64,000 nt of DNA from a virus. The notes beneath the pieces were generated by a model that had not been told where the DNA came from, ran no database searches, and saw only the letters and a list, made by a program, of their open reading frames with translations. Of the stretch, positions 34,954-43,865 are shown piece after piece. Positions within the stretch are counted from its first letter, which is position 1. Each line of letters opens with the position of its first letter. Made by a program: the position numbers and the translations under genes. The stretch is taken from the IMG/VR virus record IMGVR_UViG_3300046713_000096, positions 1 through 64,000 of that record; one strand, 5' to 3'.

Positions 34954-34970
34954 CCACGATTTTATCGTGG
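34954..34970 (-). promoter_or_regulatory. Hairpin immediately upstream of the protease GTG start
   Basis: Perfect 7-bp stem with a 3-nt loop (CCACGAT-TTT-ATCGTGG on the plus strand), ending one base before the GTG at 34952. No Shine-Dalgarno sequence is visible apart from the bases inside the stem, so the structure may limit or couple protease translation. Confidence 0.45.
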
Positions 34971-34996
34971 TGTGGTTCAAGCACTTACGATCGAGG

Positions 34997-35152
34997 TCAG
35001 CGCGTGCGTTTCGTCTTCGGCTTCGTCTTGCCCGACGACATGGGCTTCGACGGTGTGCCGGACACGAGCTTGCCCGCCTTGTCGAACACGAGATCGGGCA
35101 GCTTGTCGGCTGCACTTTCCAGCGTTACGGCGAGATCGACGGGGTCTTTCAT
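34997..35152 (-). CDS. Small 51-residue protein between head protein and protease
   Basis: A short frame: MKDPVDLAVTLESAADKLPD, then LVFDKAGKLVSGTPSKPMSS and a basic end. Its ATG overlaps the stop of the Mu-F-like gene as ATGA, strong evidence of translational coupling. Acid-to-basic polarity, no motif. Unknown role, possibly packaging or scaffold-related. Confidence 0.6.
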   Translation of the reverse strand: MKDPVDLAVTLESAADKLPDLVFDKAGKLVSGTPSKPMSSGKTKPKTKRTR

Positions 35153-37038
35153 AGCTTCTTGATCCTAGCTGGCGTTTGGGACATTTCAAGGTGCGGCTGC
35201 GCAGCGCCGATGTCGGCGCGGTACTGGATCAAGAAGTCTTTGCCGATCCGCTTCTTGCCAACGACCACGCGCGAAAGATCCTGTGGTGTCTTGACGTTGG
35301 TCATGATTTCCGCCGCGGCTTCAGCACCGACTTCGCGCTTCAGGCGCGCCGTGAACTTGTCGAACACCTTCTTGATCTGCTCGGGGTTCGTCCATTCGAA
35401 ACCCGCTTTCGTCCAAACGTACTTGCCGACCTCTGCAGCTTCGAGCCGCACCTTGTCTACGCCGTGCCTCATGTAAGCGTCGATCTGCGCGTTGAAGATC
35501 TCGCGCCCGATGCCCGCGTTCTGCACCTTCTTGTCGAGGAAGAACGCGGCGTGATGCACGTTCAGCTTGCCGCCGTCGCGCGTGTAGTCGCGCCCGAATG
35601 TGCCGACGACGTTGTTCTTCTTGTCCATGATGCCGGCACCGATCGTCACGCGCCCGTGCTTCTCGCTCTCGCGCACCGTCACGACCATCCGATGATCGGG
35701 CGGTAGCTTCGCCTTCAGCCCTGCGAGATCTTCGATTTCGGCGTCTGTGAGCCGTTTGCCGAACACCTTTTCGCCAATATCTCCCAAGCGCGTCGAGGGC
35801 ACGCGAGGCTTCTTCGCCTCGGGCGGTATCGGGGGCGGTGCCTTCGGCGTCTTCGGCGCCTTCGGGGCAGCGTCTGGCGTCTGTGGCGTCTGCTTGGGTG
35901 CTGCAGCGCGCGGCGTCTTCTTCGGCTCGGCCTCGGGCGCTTCTGGCGCAAGGCGATCGAACGACATCGACTCGGTCGACACGTCGACCGTCGAGCGACA
36001 CCGGAAGTGGTAGGGCGGAAGTGCTAAACCTGCTTTCGCGAGGCCCTTCGTTCCGCCCTTCGAGAAGATCGCGCTGACCTTTTCGGCGCCAAGCCAGGGG
36101 TGCGCGCTCTTCACGTCCGCGGGTGTCTTCGCTGCAGACGTCCGAGCGATCTGATCGTTCGCTTGTTTGACCTCGAACACCTTGCCGTTCATCGTTCGAC
36201 AGATCGGCGTCGTCCGTTCGTCCATCGGATTGACGATTTCGTACTTCGTGATCCCGATGTCGCTGAACGATCGTATCTGTCCGCGCACGCGCGCGTTGGT
36301 CGAGACGTTTGCCGCGATGCCTTCGAAATATTTCGCGTCCGAGCCGCTGAAACCTTCGGGCACAACGACCTTGCCGAGCGTTCCGGCCACAGCGTCGCGC
36401 ACGACGACGCCCGCTTTGTCGTGGCCGATGCCCTTGATCATGCCGGGCTCGACCGCTTGCCTCACTGCATCGCGCAGATTCGCGCCGTAGTGCCGCCCGA
36501 TCCACAGCATTTGATCGGCCTGCAGGTCGGCGACTGCTTTTTCGTCACCGAGATCGAAGCTCGGCAAAACTTCGGCGACCTTGCGCGCTTTGGCTACCGA
36601 CTCGTCGCCCGCTTCCAACGACTCGGTGAGATTGGGCACGATGTACTGCAGCGACGCCTTCGTTTTGCCCGTGCCCTTCTTCCACCCCGCTTTTCGGGCC
36701 AAATAATAGACGTTTTCGAGGTCCTTTTTTGCACGTGACTCAACCTCGCTTGCCCATTTCCCCATCACTTTGTCGACCGCTGCGTATGCTGTCGCGAGGT
36801 TTCCCCCGCCCGACACCACTGCGCCGGCACGAGCGGCCGCTTCCTTCGCCCGATTGCGCCACTTGCCGAGCAAGTAGTCGCGCATTCGCATCTCAGTGCG
36901 TGCGATCTGCGCGACGTCGCTGATCATCAGCGCCTTTGCGATTGAAACATCGCTCAGCCTGATGACGTCGTGCAAGACGTCGAGCCGCTGCGCGCAGCAC
37001 TCGCACGCGAGCTCGTGTTGCAGCGCCGCGAGTCTCAT
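35149..37038 (-). CDS. Mu gpF/SPP1 gp7-like head morphogenesis protein fused to GNAT-like domain
   Basis: 629 residues from the ATG at 37038 (GAGG upstream; ATGA overlap with the portal stop). N-terminus has CECC. Middle (about 280-355): Mu-F signature DERTTPICRTMNGKVFEV and LPPYHFRCRSTVDV. A proline/lysine linker (about 370-415) leads to a C-terminal region (about 450-545) with GNAT-like features: RVTIGAGIMDKKNNVVGTFG, then QNAGIGREIFNAQIDAYMRH and KYVWTKAGFEW. The (Q/R)xxGxG-like acetyl-CoA loop QNAGIG is plausible. Such proteins are packaged with the portal and may enter the host with DNA; the acetyltransferase role is inference. Confidence 0.65.
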   Translation of the reverse strand: MRLAALQHELACECCAQRLDVLHDVIRLSDVSIAKALMISDVAQIARTEMRMRDYLLGKWRNRAKEAAARAGAVVSGGGNLATAYAAVDKVMGKWASEVESRAKKDLENVYYLARKAGWKKGTGKTKASLQYIVPNLTESLEAGDESVAKARKVAEVLPSFDLGDEKAVADLQADQMLWIGRHYGANLRDAVRQAVEPGMIKGIGHDKAGVVVRDAVAGTLGKVVVPEGFSGSDAKYFEGIAANVSTNARVRGQIRSFSDIGITKYEIVNPMDERTTPICRTMNGKVFEVKQANDQIARTSAAKTPADVKSAHPWLGAEKVSAIFSKGGTKGLAKAGLALPPYHFRCRSTVDVSTESMSFDRLAPEAPEAEPKKTPRAAAPKQTPQTPDAAPKAPKTPKAPPPIPPEAKKPRVPSTRLGDIGEKVFGKRLTDAEIEDLAGLKAKLPPDHRMVVTVRESEKHGRVTIGAGIMDKKNNVVGTFGRDYTRDGGKLNVHHAAFFLDKKVQNAGIGREIFNAQIDAYMRHGVDKVRLEAAEVGKYVWTKAGFEWTNPEQIKKVFDKFTARLKREVGAEAAAEIMTNVKTPQDLSRVVVGKKRIGKDFLIQYRADIGAAQPHLEMSQTPARIKKL

Positions 37039-38906
37039 GCTGCCTCGACGCTCTTGCGCCACATCATTTCGGCAGCCTTGTTCAGCGCGAAAAGCTTCTT
37101 CGCCACGTCGATCACGCTGTCCGGATCGTCTTCGTCGAGATCTTCGAGGTCGAGCACGCTTAGATCGAGCTCGTTCTCGTCACTGAGTAGGCCGAGAGCC
37201 TTCAACGTCTTGATCGCGGTCACTTGCTGACCGGGCTCGGTCGGCTCGGCCTGATTCTTGACCGCTTCCGCCATCGTCAGACTGAACGGAATGTCGGCCG
37301 GGAAGCCGCCTGCGAAGTCGGGCAGGTCGATCCCGAGAATGTCTTCGAGCATGTAGCGCGCGATCCGGGGCGTCATGCCGCCCGTTTTCTCGCTGCCACC
37401 GAGGATCTTCACGAGCTGCGTGTTATCGGTCGTGTTGGGCGTGTTGCTCTTGAACTTGTGGAAGATCACCCCCATCTCGGGGAAGATGAAGCGGTTCATG
37501 ATCTCGTCGAACTCGGTTCGCTCGGGGGAAAAGAGTTGCTCGTCGGCCAGCCGGCGCGATGACTCTGCTGTCGAGCGTGAATAGTCGCTCGACTGCCCGA
37601 CGAAGATGGGCGGCAAGCGGAACGAGCGCCGGATCTTGTCGTGGTTCTTCTCGCTGTAGTTTTGAAAGAGCGCATCGGCGTGCTGCTCTTTCGTCAGCGG
37701 CTTGATGTCGATCTTCACTTGGCCGCCGTCTTCGCCCGTGTCTTCGCCCATGGGCTCGGCTTCGACGATCAGAAACTTGCTGTAGTTGTCCGAGCCCTGA
37801 ATCTGCGACTCGACGAAGGACTCGATACGCTCGATCGTGCCCTGCGTCAGCTGACCGTTCGACACCGCGACGACCATTGACGGGATGTTGTTGTTCTTGA
37901 ACGTGATCCAATTGATTTCTTCAGCTGCGCGGTCACCGAAGATCGAAAGCAAGTTCCCGATGAAGCGCGGCATGCCGTACGGACTGCGCGGGCTATACAG
38001 CTTCATGTGGATGATCTCGCTCGCGCGATCGCTCACCTTGAGCTTGTCCTTCAGCTCGCCGTCGCGCTTCGACCAGAAGCGCGGATCGCCGAACTCTTTG
38101 AACCACACGACCTTATGCCCGCTGATCGACGACGTCGTGCGGCCCTGATGGATCGAGCGAGACTGCACGAAGGTCCGGAAGCGACGCATCACTCGCTGCG
38201 TTTTGATCTGCACGCTGCCGTCAGGCTGCAGCTCAGCGATTTTGCGAGGCACCTCGATCGCGTCGTCTTCGACCTTGCCAAGACGCATTTGATAGCTCGG
38301 AATGTGCGTGAACCCCTGAATCTCGTTCGCGCTGTTCCGGATCACTTCGAAATACGCATTGCCGGTCGTCTCAAGATCGCGTCGCAGGCGACGACGAAAC
38401 GAGATGAACGACTCGTCGGTGCAGTACGTGAAGAAGTTCGTCAGCGCGACCTTCTCAGCGTGCGAACGATCGAGCAACTTGCGCTGTTCCGGGGTGAGGT
38501 CCTTCGTGTCTTGCCCCGCGTCGTCTTCGGTGCGCGTGACTTCGTCGAGGCGCAAGCGCGAAACGAAGCGATAGCCGGTCGCCTCGATGTTCGTTTCCAT
38601 GGCTTCGATGCACTGATTCAGCTCGCTCGAATTTTCGGGCAGCATCGCGAGCGTGAGCAGGTCGAACGGCGGCAAGATCACGCGGCCCTTGTGGCCGAGT
38701 GCGCTGAATGGTTCCTCGGGCAGCGCCTCTGTCTGCCCCGGCTTGATGTTGGGATCGTCCGACCGACCGTTCGCGCCCGTGCCCTTGCGAACGTCGATCA
38801 CGAGGGCCCGCACCTTGTTCAGCGCGCGCTTGTTGACCGTGTTCGAGTGAGCTGCAGCGGCGCGTTGACTGTCGATCGAGAGAACGTTTGCGTTTGCTGT
38901 TGACAT
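37035..38906 (-). CDS. Portal protein (PBSX-like)
   Basis: 623 residues, ATG start. Matches portal proteins by LETTGNAYFEVIRNSANEIQ (about 190-210), EIIHMKLYSPRSPYGMPRFI, NNNIPSMVVAVSNGQLTQGT, and FRLPPIFVGQSSDYSRSTAE (about 475-495), the conserved 'R.Pp...G....ys' segment of this family. Directly follows TerL. It forms the dodecameric DNA channel. Confidence 0.85.
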   Translation of the reverse strand: MSTANANVLSIDSQRAAAAHSNTVNKRALNKVRALVIDVRKGTGANGRSDDPNIKPGQTEALPEEPFSALGHKGRVILPPFDLLTLAMLPENSSELNQCIEAMETNIEATGYRFVSRLRLDEVTRTEDDAGQDTKDLTPEQRKLLDRSHAEKVALTNFFTYCTDESFISFRRRLRRDLETTGNAYFEVIRNSANEIQGFTHIPSYQMRLGKVEDDAIEVPRKIAELQPDGSVQIKTQRVMRRFRTFVQSRSIHQGRTTSSISGHKVVWFKEFGDPRFWSKRDGELKDKLKVSDRASEIIHMKLYSPRSPYGMPRFIGNLLSIFGDRAAEEINWITFKNNNIPSMVVAVSNGQLTQGTIERIESFVESQIQGSDNYSKFLIVEAEPMGEDTGEDGGQVKIDIKPLTKEQHADALFQNYSEKNHDKIRRSFRLPPIFVGQSSDYSRSTAESSRRLADEQLFSPERTEFDEIMNRFIFPEMGVIFHKFKSNTPNTTDNTQLVKILGGSEKTGGMTPRIARYMLEDILGIDLPDFAGGFPADIPFSLTMAEAVKNQAEPTEPGQQVTAIKTLKALGLLSDENELDLSVLDLEDLDEDDPDSVIDVAKKLFALNKAAEMMWRKSVEAA

Positions 38907-38908
38907 GG

Positions 38909-40432
38909 TCAGATGACTCCCGGTTCTTTGCGGTTGCTGCGCCCACGGCGTCGCATCTTGCTCGTCGTAACGGCGAGATCTAGCGCGTCGAAAAGGTCTT
39001 TGTATTTGTGGTTGGGGAAGAGCACTAAGTGCTCGATCAAAAGTGCTTGGGTACCCTTGCGAAAGAACATGCGCTTGTCTTCAAATAGCGCGCTGAGCTT
39101 CCATGCGCGGGTGATCTTGTCCTTATCGGTCTGCTGACGACGAAGCCGAATGTCTTTGTCGACCTCTCGCAGCGTCTGGTATTGCGCCGCTTGATACTGA
39201 TTCGTCTCGATGCCACAGCGGATCGGCTTCCAGCGCTTGTAATATTCGAGAATCTTTTTCGTCTGCGCGCTGAAGCGCAACTGATCCTCGAAGTAGTCGA
39301 GCACGTAGTATGCGCTGCGATCCTTGTTGATCCCGATGACGACGATCGCGAACTTGTCGGCCTTCTCTTCTTCGCTGATCGCGAGGTCGACGCCCATGAA
39401 GATGCGAAGCGACTTCGGGTCGGGCCAATCTTCTTCGACGAGCTGTTGACAGTAGTCGTACTGAAAGATCTCGCCCTTCATCGCCTCCGTGTCGCACTGA
39501 TATTGGGCGTTGAAGATGATCAGGCCGGCGCGTTTCCTGCGCTCTGCGAACCACTTCGCGGGGTACTTCTTCGGCCACGGGCTTCGCCCCTTGCGATCGA
39601 GCGCAGGAATCACTTGATGGTGCTTGCGCAGCTCGCTCTTCAGCAAGTGCCCATACAGATCGTCGTAGTGGTAGCGCGTGCCCAGCATGTGATGCTCGCC
39701 CCGGTGCGGCACATTGACGTCGGGCGGTTCGAGCGTCGGCATGAGCGTATTGTAAAACCACGTCTTCGTCTTCTCGCGCTGCAGCTTCGTCGAGCTGTTG
39801 TCTTCGTCGACCAAGTCGTCGCTGATGATCACGTCGTAGTGCTTCGAAACAACCGTGCCCTCACGCCCGACGCACGTGACAGAAGCTTCTTTCGCGACCA
39901 CGGTGCGCGGCAGCACCTCGATCTCGCGCTCGTCCCATTTGCCGACGCGCTTGCTGTCGTAGTACTGACCGAAGATCTCTTGCAGGCGCGTGTTCGTTTC
40001 GAAGTGCGACTTGATGTTCTTCAAAAAGCCGCACGCGTTCTGCAGCGTCTTCGACGCGATCAGAATCCGTAGATTCGGATTCTTGAGCAGAAGGTGAATG
40101 ACCTTCAGCTCTGTGCACGTCGTCGACTTACCGGCGCCACGAAAGCAGAGCTGCAAGCTTTCCGGGTGCTCGAACTGCCACTGCAGCATGGCAAGGTGAA
40201 AGGGTTCTATCTTGAGCCCGAGCACCTCTGTCGCGAGAATGTCGATGCGATCGTTGTTGAGAACCTGATCGCGAATCCAGTCGTTGCGCAGCTTGTAACT
40301 GTTCTCGTAGTACCCGATCAGCTCTGCACGGTCTGCCCGCCGAAGTTGCTTCGACGTGGGAATGACTAGTGCCAAGTGCGATCGCTTTTTGCTGCGCGCC
40401 CGTTCCTTGTCTTTGGTTGCAAGCGCTGTCAC
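38909..40432 (-). CDS. terL: Terminase large subunit
   Basis: 507 residues from a GTG at 40432 chosen for its AGAAGG site 6 nt upstream; a longer frame begins at 40477. Walker A variant CFRGAGKST (96-104), Walker B DVIISDDLVDED (200-211), coupling region with HHMLGTRYHYDDLYG, then RNase H-like nuclease starting IFMGVDLAISEEEKADKFAI (about 345-365) with later Asp residues DALDLAVTT near the end. Packs DNA into the prohead; followed by portal. Confidence 0.9.
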   Translation of the reverse strand: MTALATKDKERARSKKRSHLALVIPTSKQLRRADRAELIGYYENSYKLRNDWIRDQVLNNDRIDILATEVLGLKIEPFHLAMLQWQFEHPESLQLCFRGAGKSTTCTELKVIHLLLKNPNLRILIASKTLQNACGFLKNIKSHFETNTRLQEIFGQYYDSKRVGKWDEREIEVLPRTVVAKEASVTCVGREGTVVSKHYDVIISDDLVDEDNSSTKLQREKTKTWFYNTLMPTLEPPDVNVPHRGEHHMLGTRYHYDDLYGHLLKSELRKHHQVIPALDRKGRSPWPKKYPAKWFAERRKRAGLIIFNAQYQCDTEAMKGEIFQYDYCQQLVEEDWPDPKSLRIFMGVDLAISEEEKADKFAIVVIGINKDRSAYYVLDYFEDQLRFSAQTKKILEYYKRWKPIRCGIETNQYQAAQYQTLREVDKDIRLRRQQTDKDKITRAWKLSALFEDKRMFFRKGTQALLIEHLVLFPNHKYKDLFDALDLAVTTSKMRRRGRSNRKEPGVI

Positions 40433-40496
40433 GCAAACCTTCTTTCGCGCAGCAACCCGGGCCCTGCGTGGCCACAAGACCCGGGCCAGCTAGCGC

Positions 40497-40955
40497 TTAC
40501 AGTGCTTCGGCGTTGTATCCCTGTGCCGAAATGGCGACCACGCCAGCGGGTGTGCTCGTCACGAAGCAAGCGACGATCGATCCGTTCGCGTTCGGCACGT
40601 CGATCACGTGCGGCACGCCAACGCCTGCAGCTGTATGCGTGATCGGCGTCGACATCGGCACGAACGTGCGCGACTCGTCTGACCACACACGGATCTCGGT
40701 CGCAGGATTTGCGAGGCCTCCCACGACTGCAGCGGGGCTCGTTCTCGGGTCGGCCGTCATCGGCACCACCGAGAAGCGCACCCCTGTGAAGCCGCCCGCG
40801 TTGACGCCTTCAGTGCGCTTCGTGTAGGCGGCATCGGCTGCGGACACCACGCGCGAGAGCTGCCAATCTGGCGCCTTCGCGGGTGACACATCCAACGTCG
40901 TCCGCGGGTCGGACCTTCGCCGCCCGTCTAGATTCGAAAAAAAGGGCTCGGTCAT
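40497..40955 (-). CDS. Unknown beta-rich protein upstream of TerL (decoration candidate)
   Basis: 152 residues, ATG start. Beta strands such as GGFTGVRFSVVPMTADPRTS and NPATEIRVWSDESRTFVPMS, with an Ala/Gly/Val-rich C-terminus. Similar in style to the 100-residue protein at 41051-41353. Both could be head decoration or fibre proteins. No family known to me. Confidence 0.55.
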   Translation of the reverse strand: MTEPFFSNLDGRRRSDPRTTLDVSPAKAPDWQLSRVVSAADAAYTKRTEGVNAGGFTGVRFSVVPMTADPRTSPAAVVGGLANPATEIRVWSDESRTFVPMSTPITHTAAGVGVPHVIDVPNANGSIVACFVTSTPAGVVAISAQGYNAEAL

Positions 40956-40989
40956 GTTCGTTCGATCCTTTCCCGGTTGTTAGATGCGA

Positions 40990-41032
40990 CAAGGGCGAGC
41001 CCGCTTCTTGTTGACAGCAGTGCTCGCCCTTG
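40990..41032 (-). terminator. Long inverted repeat, terminator candidate
   Basis: An 11-bp perfect stem (CAAGGGCGAGC / GCTCGCCCTTG) encloses a 21-nt loop between the genes at 41051 and 40955. No clear T-run follows on the minus strand, so it may act as an attenuator or an mRNA end. Confidence 0.5.
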
Positions 41033-41050
41033 CCACGCGTGTTGTCCGAC

Positions 41051-41353
41051 CTACTCGTGCGCGACCCAATGCACCTTTTCGCCGTCGACGTTCACATCGG
41101 TGTCGGCACCGATGCGAAACCCGTTCGACAACGGGGTGACCCCGAGGCCCGCTGCGATCTGTGTCATGTCGCCAGCTGTCACGCGCTTGAAGCCGCGCCC
41201 CTCGGTCATGCTGTCGGTCCAGATGGCAGTAACGAGCCCGCCTTCGTTCACGAGCTCGACGCGACGGGGGCGATAGCCGACCGTGCGCACGTCGAGATTG
41301 GCGCCCGTGCCGATGACGGCGCCATTCTTAGATAGCTGTGTTCCGGATGACAT
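41051..41353 (-). CDS. Unknown small beta-rich protein (decoration candidate)
   Basis: 100 residues, ATG start with GGG-poor leader. Contains LDVRTVGYRPRRVELVNEGG, ending GADTDVNVDGEKVHWVAHE. This layout, with a 'GYRPRRVELVN' strand, is common to phage head or tail surface proteins of about 100 residues. No named family. Confidence 0.55.
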   Translation of the reverse strand: MSSGTQLSKNGAVIGTGANLDVRTVGYRPRRVELVNEGGLVTAIWTDSMTEGRGFKRVTAGDMTQIAAGLGVTPLSNGFRIGADTDVNVDGEKVHWVAHE

Positions 41354-41454
41354 GTGCGTTTTCTCCCTGACCCTTGACAGATCGCGGCATTGCTCGCGGC
41401 CCTGCTTTCGCTCGGGTCAAAATTACGTAACGCACGAAGAGTAGCCGGGCGCGT

Positions 41455-41959
41455 TCAGGGCTTGCTATTTCCAGCCGCGAGCGCGTAGGCCGCTTCTTCA
41501 TTCGCCGATCCGCTGTACGCGTCGTCACCGCGCAGCCACGCGACGACGTTGCCACCGAGCATGTACAGCCACGGGGTGACGATCCAAGTCGCAAGACTCA
41601 CGTGCAGCGGCGCGCCGAACGCGAGGCCGCACAGCGCGAGCACGAAGCCCGTCAGGCTTGCGCCTTCGTATTGCTTGCAGTGCACGTGTTCGTGCTCTTG
41701 CAGCATCGACCACCCTTGCGGGAAGTGGCACCCCCTTCTTGTAGACGATGACGTGCGGCGCAATCGTGATCGCGACGAACGACCCGAAGAGCTTGTCGAC
41801 GTCGACGGTCAGCGACCATGGCCCGGTCGCGTTGGGCTTGTGCTCGAATCGCAACCCGAGGCCCGACTGAAACGGGGCGAGCAAAATTGCGACAACTGTG
41901 GCGAGCACGTCTGCCGGTAGCCCGAACAGATACAGTAGCCAGCTGCGCGCCTTGATCAT
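41455..41959 (-). pseudogene. Membrane HExxH metalloprotease-like gene broken by a 1-nt frameshift
   Basis: Two frames make one protein: the first from the ATG at 41959 (GGGGG site) has a TM helix and APHVIVYKKG; the second, from about 41745 to 41455, has HFPQGWSMLQEHEHVHCKQY followed by TM segments. Deleting one G from the G5 run near 41730-41734 joins them into a protein of about 167 residues whose HEHVH (HExxH) would coordinate zinc. Either a homopolymer sequencing error, a true mutation, or +1 frameshifting. The putative substrate is unknown. Confidence 0.6.
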
Positions 41960-42023
41960 ATTTCCCCCGATCTCTGTTCGCGTGAAGCGACTTTTGCCGG
42001 TTCGTGAACCCTGCAAGCAAGAA

Positions 42024-42055
42024 GCCCCGGCCCGCGTGGAAGCGCGAACCGGGGC
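42024..42055 (-). terminator. Rho-independent-like terminator
   Basis: On the minus strand GCCCCGG ... CCGGGGC (7-bp stem, extended by partly paired CGCG bases) followed by TTCTTGCTTG, 26 bp after the stop of the 42081-42872 gene. Confidence 0.6.
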
Positions 42056-42080
42056 CCTTGGGTGGTCAGCCGATGAAGCT

Positions 42081-42872
42081 CTAAACGAGGCCGTCAGGTG
42101 CGAGCACGCCATGCAACTCGGCTATCGTCATGAACGGGGCTGCAAATCGCAAGTGTTTGCGTTCCATGGGGCCTGGCACGCCTCGCTTGCCCGCGAACCA
42201 TGCGGCCGGCTGCAGCATCGTGCCCCTGTCGAAGGGCGCCTTTCCGGCACAGCCAGCGACCCACAATGACCAAAGCGGGTTCTTCGGTGGCGGCTGGCGC
42301 ACAAGCACTTCGCCGCCCATCCCGCCGACCGTCGAGCCCTTGCCCTCGAACACCCTGACCTGTGGATTCATCGTCGTATGGCCCGCCGTGGTGTGCGCGT
42401 AGACACGCACCCATGGCGTGCCTTGCTGACAGAACGCGTCGCGCATTGTGTCGGCGAAGCCGCCGTCGCCGCCCGTCTCTGAAGCGGCTTCGGGCACGCT
42501 GCCCTTGGCTGCAGTCGAGCAGCAATACAGCGGCACGTGCAACACGCTGCGCGCGTCAGTGCCGATCTTTGTCGCGGCGTTCACGAGGTTGACGAAATCG
42601 GGGATCTGCGCGTTCCCGATCCCTGCTTGAATGCCGTTGTGCCAACCATGGCAGAAGAATGCGACGCCGCCATAGTCGAGGCCCTTCAGCTTGCCGAGCT
42701 CGTCGAACACATAGGCCCGACGCGCAAGCGGGCCCTTCGACGCGTCGAACTTGATCAGCGTGTGCTTGCCGGGCACGAGCGACATGAAGGTCAGCGACTC
42801 GGGCTCGAACGCGCCCTTGAAGTCGGTCGAATGGATGTTTCGGTCGGGTGTGATCACGATCATGTTTGGCAT
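42081..42872 (-). CDS. Unknown protein with caspase/CHAT-like H-G and C motifs
   Basis: 263 residues from the ATG at 42872 (AAGGA 11 nt upstream; a TTG at 42893 is less likely). Hydrophobic strand plus GVAFFCHGWHNGIQ (69-82) and SVLHVPLYCCSTAAKG (109-124) resemble the His and Cys blocks of clan CD (caspase/CHAT) peptidases; later VRVYAHTTAGHTT and CAGKAPF. HGW could also be an alpha/beta-hydrolase oxyanion, but no GxSxG is seen. Lies between the terminase-small candidate and decoration genes. Function unknown. Confidence 0.5.
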   Translation of the reverse strand: MPNMIVITPDRNIHSTDFKGAFEPESLTFMSLVPGKHTLIKFDASKGPLARRAYVFDELGKLKGLDYGGVAFFCHGWHNGIQAGIGNAQIPDFVNLVNAATKIGTDARSVLHVPLYCCSTAAKGSVPEAASETGGDGGFADTMRDAFCQQGTPWVRVYAHTTAGHTTMNPQVRVFEGKGSTVGGMGGEVLVRQPPPKNPLWSLWVAGCAGKAPFDRGTMLQPAAWFAGKRGVPGPMERKHLRFAAPFMTIAELHGVLAPDGLV

Positions 42873-42889
42873 TGGGTGTCGATCCTTTT

Positions 42890-43579
42890 TCAATCGCGCA
42901 CGCGCCGTCTGCCCGCGGCGCGCTTACCCGACTTCGCCCGGTTCTTCTTGTCGCTCGAAGCCTTCGTCATTGAAGGCTCACCGAGCGACGGGGCAGTCGC
43001 TACTTCGCCGATACCTTCGCCGTGATGAAGCGGGCCGGGCGACAGCTGGCGCACGTTCGCGCCCGTGCCGTACCGTTCGATCATCTGGCTAAGTCCGCCG
43101 ATCGCGGCCAGAACACCCTTACGCAAGTCGGTTTCGCTCATCTCGGTGATCGAGATACCGCCTAAGAGCAGGCGCCGCTCAGGCTCTTTCGCGATTACCC
43201 CGAGCGTTTGACCTGTCTTGATGACCGCGTCAGCGATTTCTGTGCGAATGCGAATCGCGCCGACCACGGCGCTGTATTGTTTCTTGTGGTCGAGGTTCGC
43301 GACGAGGTCGTTCAGATCGGCGATGTTCCGTTCCTGATCGATCAGATACCGGGCGAAGCGTTGTTCGGGCGTGAGCTCGCGCTCTTCGTTGCCCTTCGAC
43401 GTGAGCAAAAACTTCTTGGCGATCTGGTAGTGCTGCGCCGTGAGCCCGAGATCGTCGATGATCTCTTCTTCGGTGCTGCCGTCGACAAGCTGTTGATAGA
43501 TCGTGGTCGCGAGCTCGATCTTCTGCTTGCGCGTCAGAGGCAGATCATCGTCGCGATCGCGTGTCTTCTTTTTCTTCAC
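42890..43579 (-). CDS. Terminase small subunit candidate
   Basis: About 229 residues from a GTG at 43579 (GGGGAT upstream; a start at 43600 is possible). N-terminal basic KKKKTRDRDDD then an HTH-like segment (LTRKQKIELATTIYQQLVDG followed by SIEEEIIDDLGL-type helix and HYQIAKKFLL), a central helical region (about 90-150) and a basic C-terminus (KKNRAKSGKRAAGRRRVRD). This is the architecture of TerS: DNA-binding, oligomerisation, TerL-contact. Distance from TerL (four genes) is unusual, so the call is tentative. Confidence 0.45.
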   Translation of the reverse strand: MKKKKTRDRDDDLPLTRKQKIELATTIYQQLVDGSTEEEIIDDLGLTAQHYQIAKKFLLTSKGNEERELTPEQRFARYLIDQERNIADLNDLVANLDHKKQYSAVVGAIRIRTEIADAVIKTGQTLGVIAKEPERRLLLGGISITEMSETDLRKGVLAAIGGLSQMIERYGTGANVRQLSPGPLHHGEGIGEVATAPSLGEPSMTKASSDKKNRAKSGKRAAGRRRVRD

Positions 43580-43865
43580 GTGCAATCCCCAATCGAGCAC
43601 ACACTTCGCGTGCGGCTTCAGGTTCGAGCGCCTTCAAGATCGCGTCGCGCAAGTCGGGCCGGCACCGTGCATAGAACGCGATCGACCCGAGACAGTTCTC
43701 GCGCGCTTCTTCGATGGTGTTGCCGCTCTGCACGAACCACTTGAACACGAGGTCGCCCATTTCCGCGTCACCGTCGACGATGTGGATCAGCTTCACGTTC
43801 AGCTTGAGCTCGTCGGTTGACTCGACCCCGACGATCACAGACGCGTGCGGGCGGGGCGGCTTCAT
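43545..43865 (-). CDS. Unknown small protein
   Basis: 106 residues from the ATG at 43865, which overlaps the stop of the 42-residue gene as ATGA. ELKLNVKLIHIVDGDAEMGD and FYARCRPDLRDAILKALEPE are visible; alpha/beta composition. Overlaps the following gene by 35 bp. No family recognised. Confidence 0.6.
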   Translation of the reverse strand: MKPPRPHASVIVGVESTDELKLNVKLIHIVDGDAEMGDLVFKWFVQSGNTIEEARENCLGSIAFYARCRPDLRDAILKALEPEAAREVCARLGIAREEKEDTRSRR

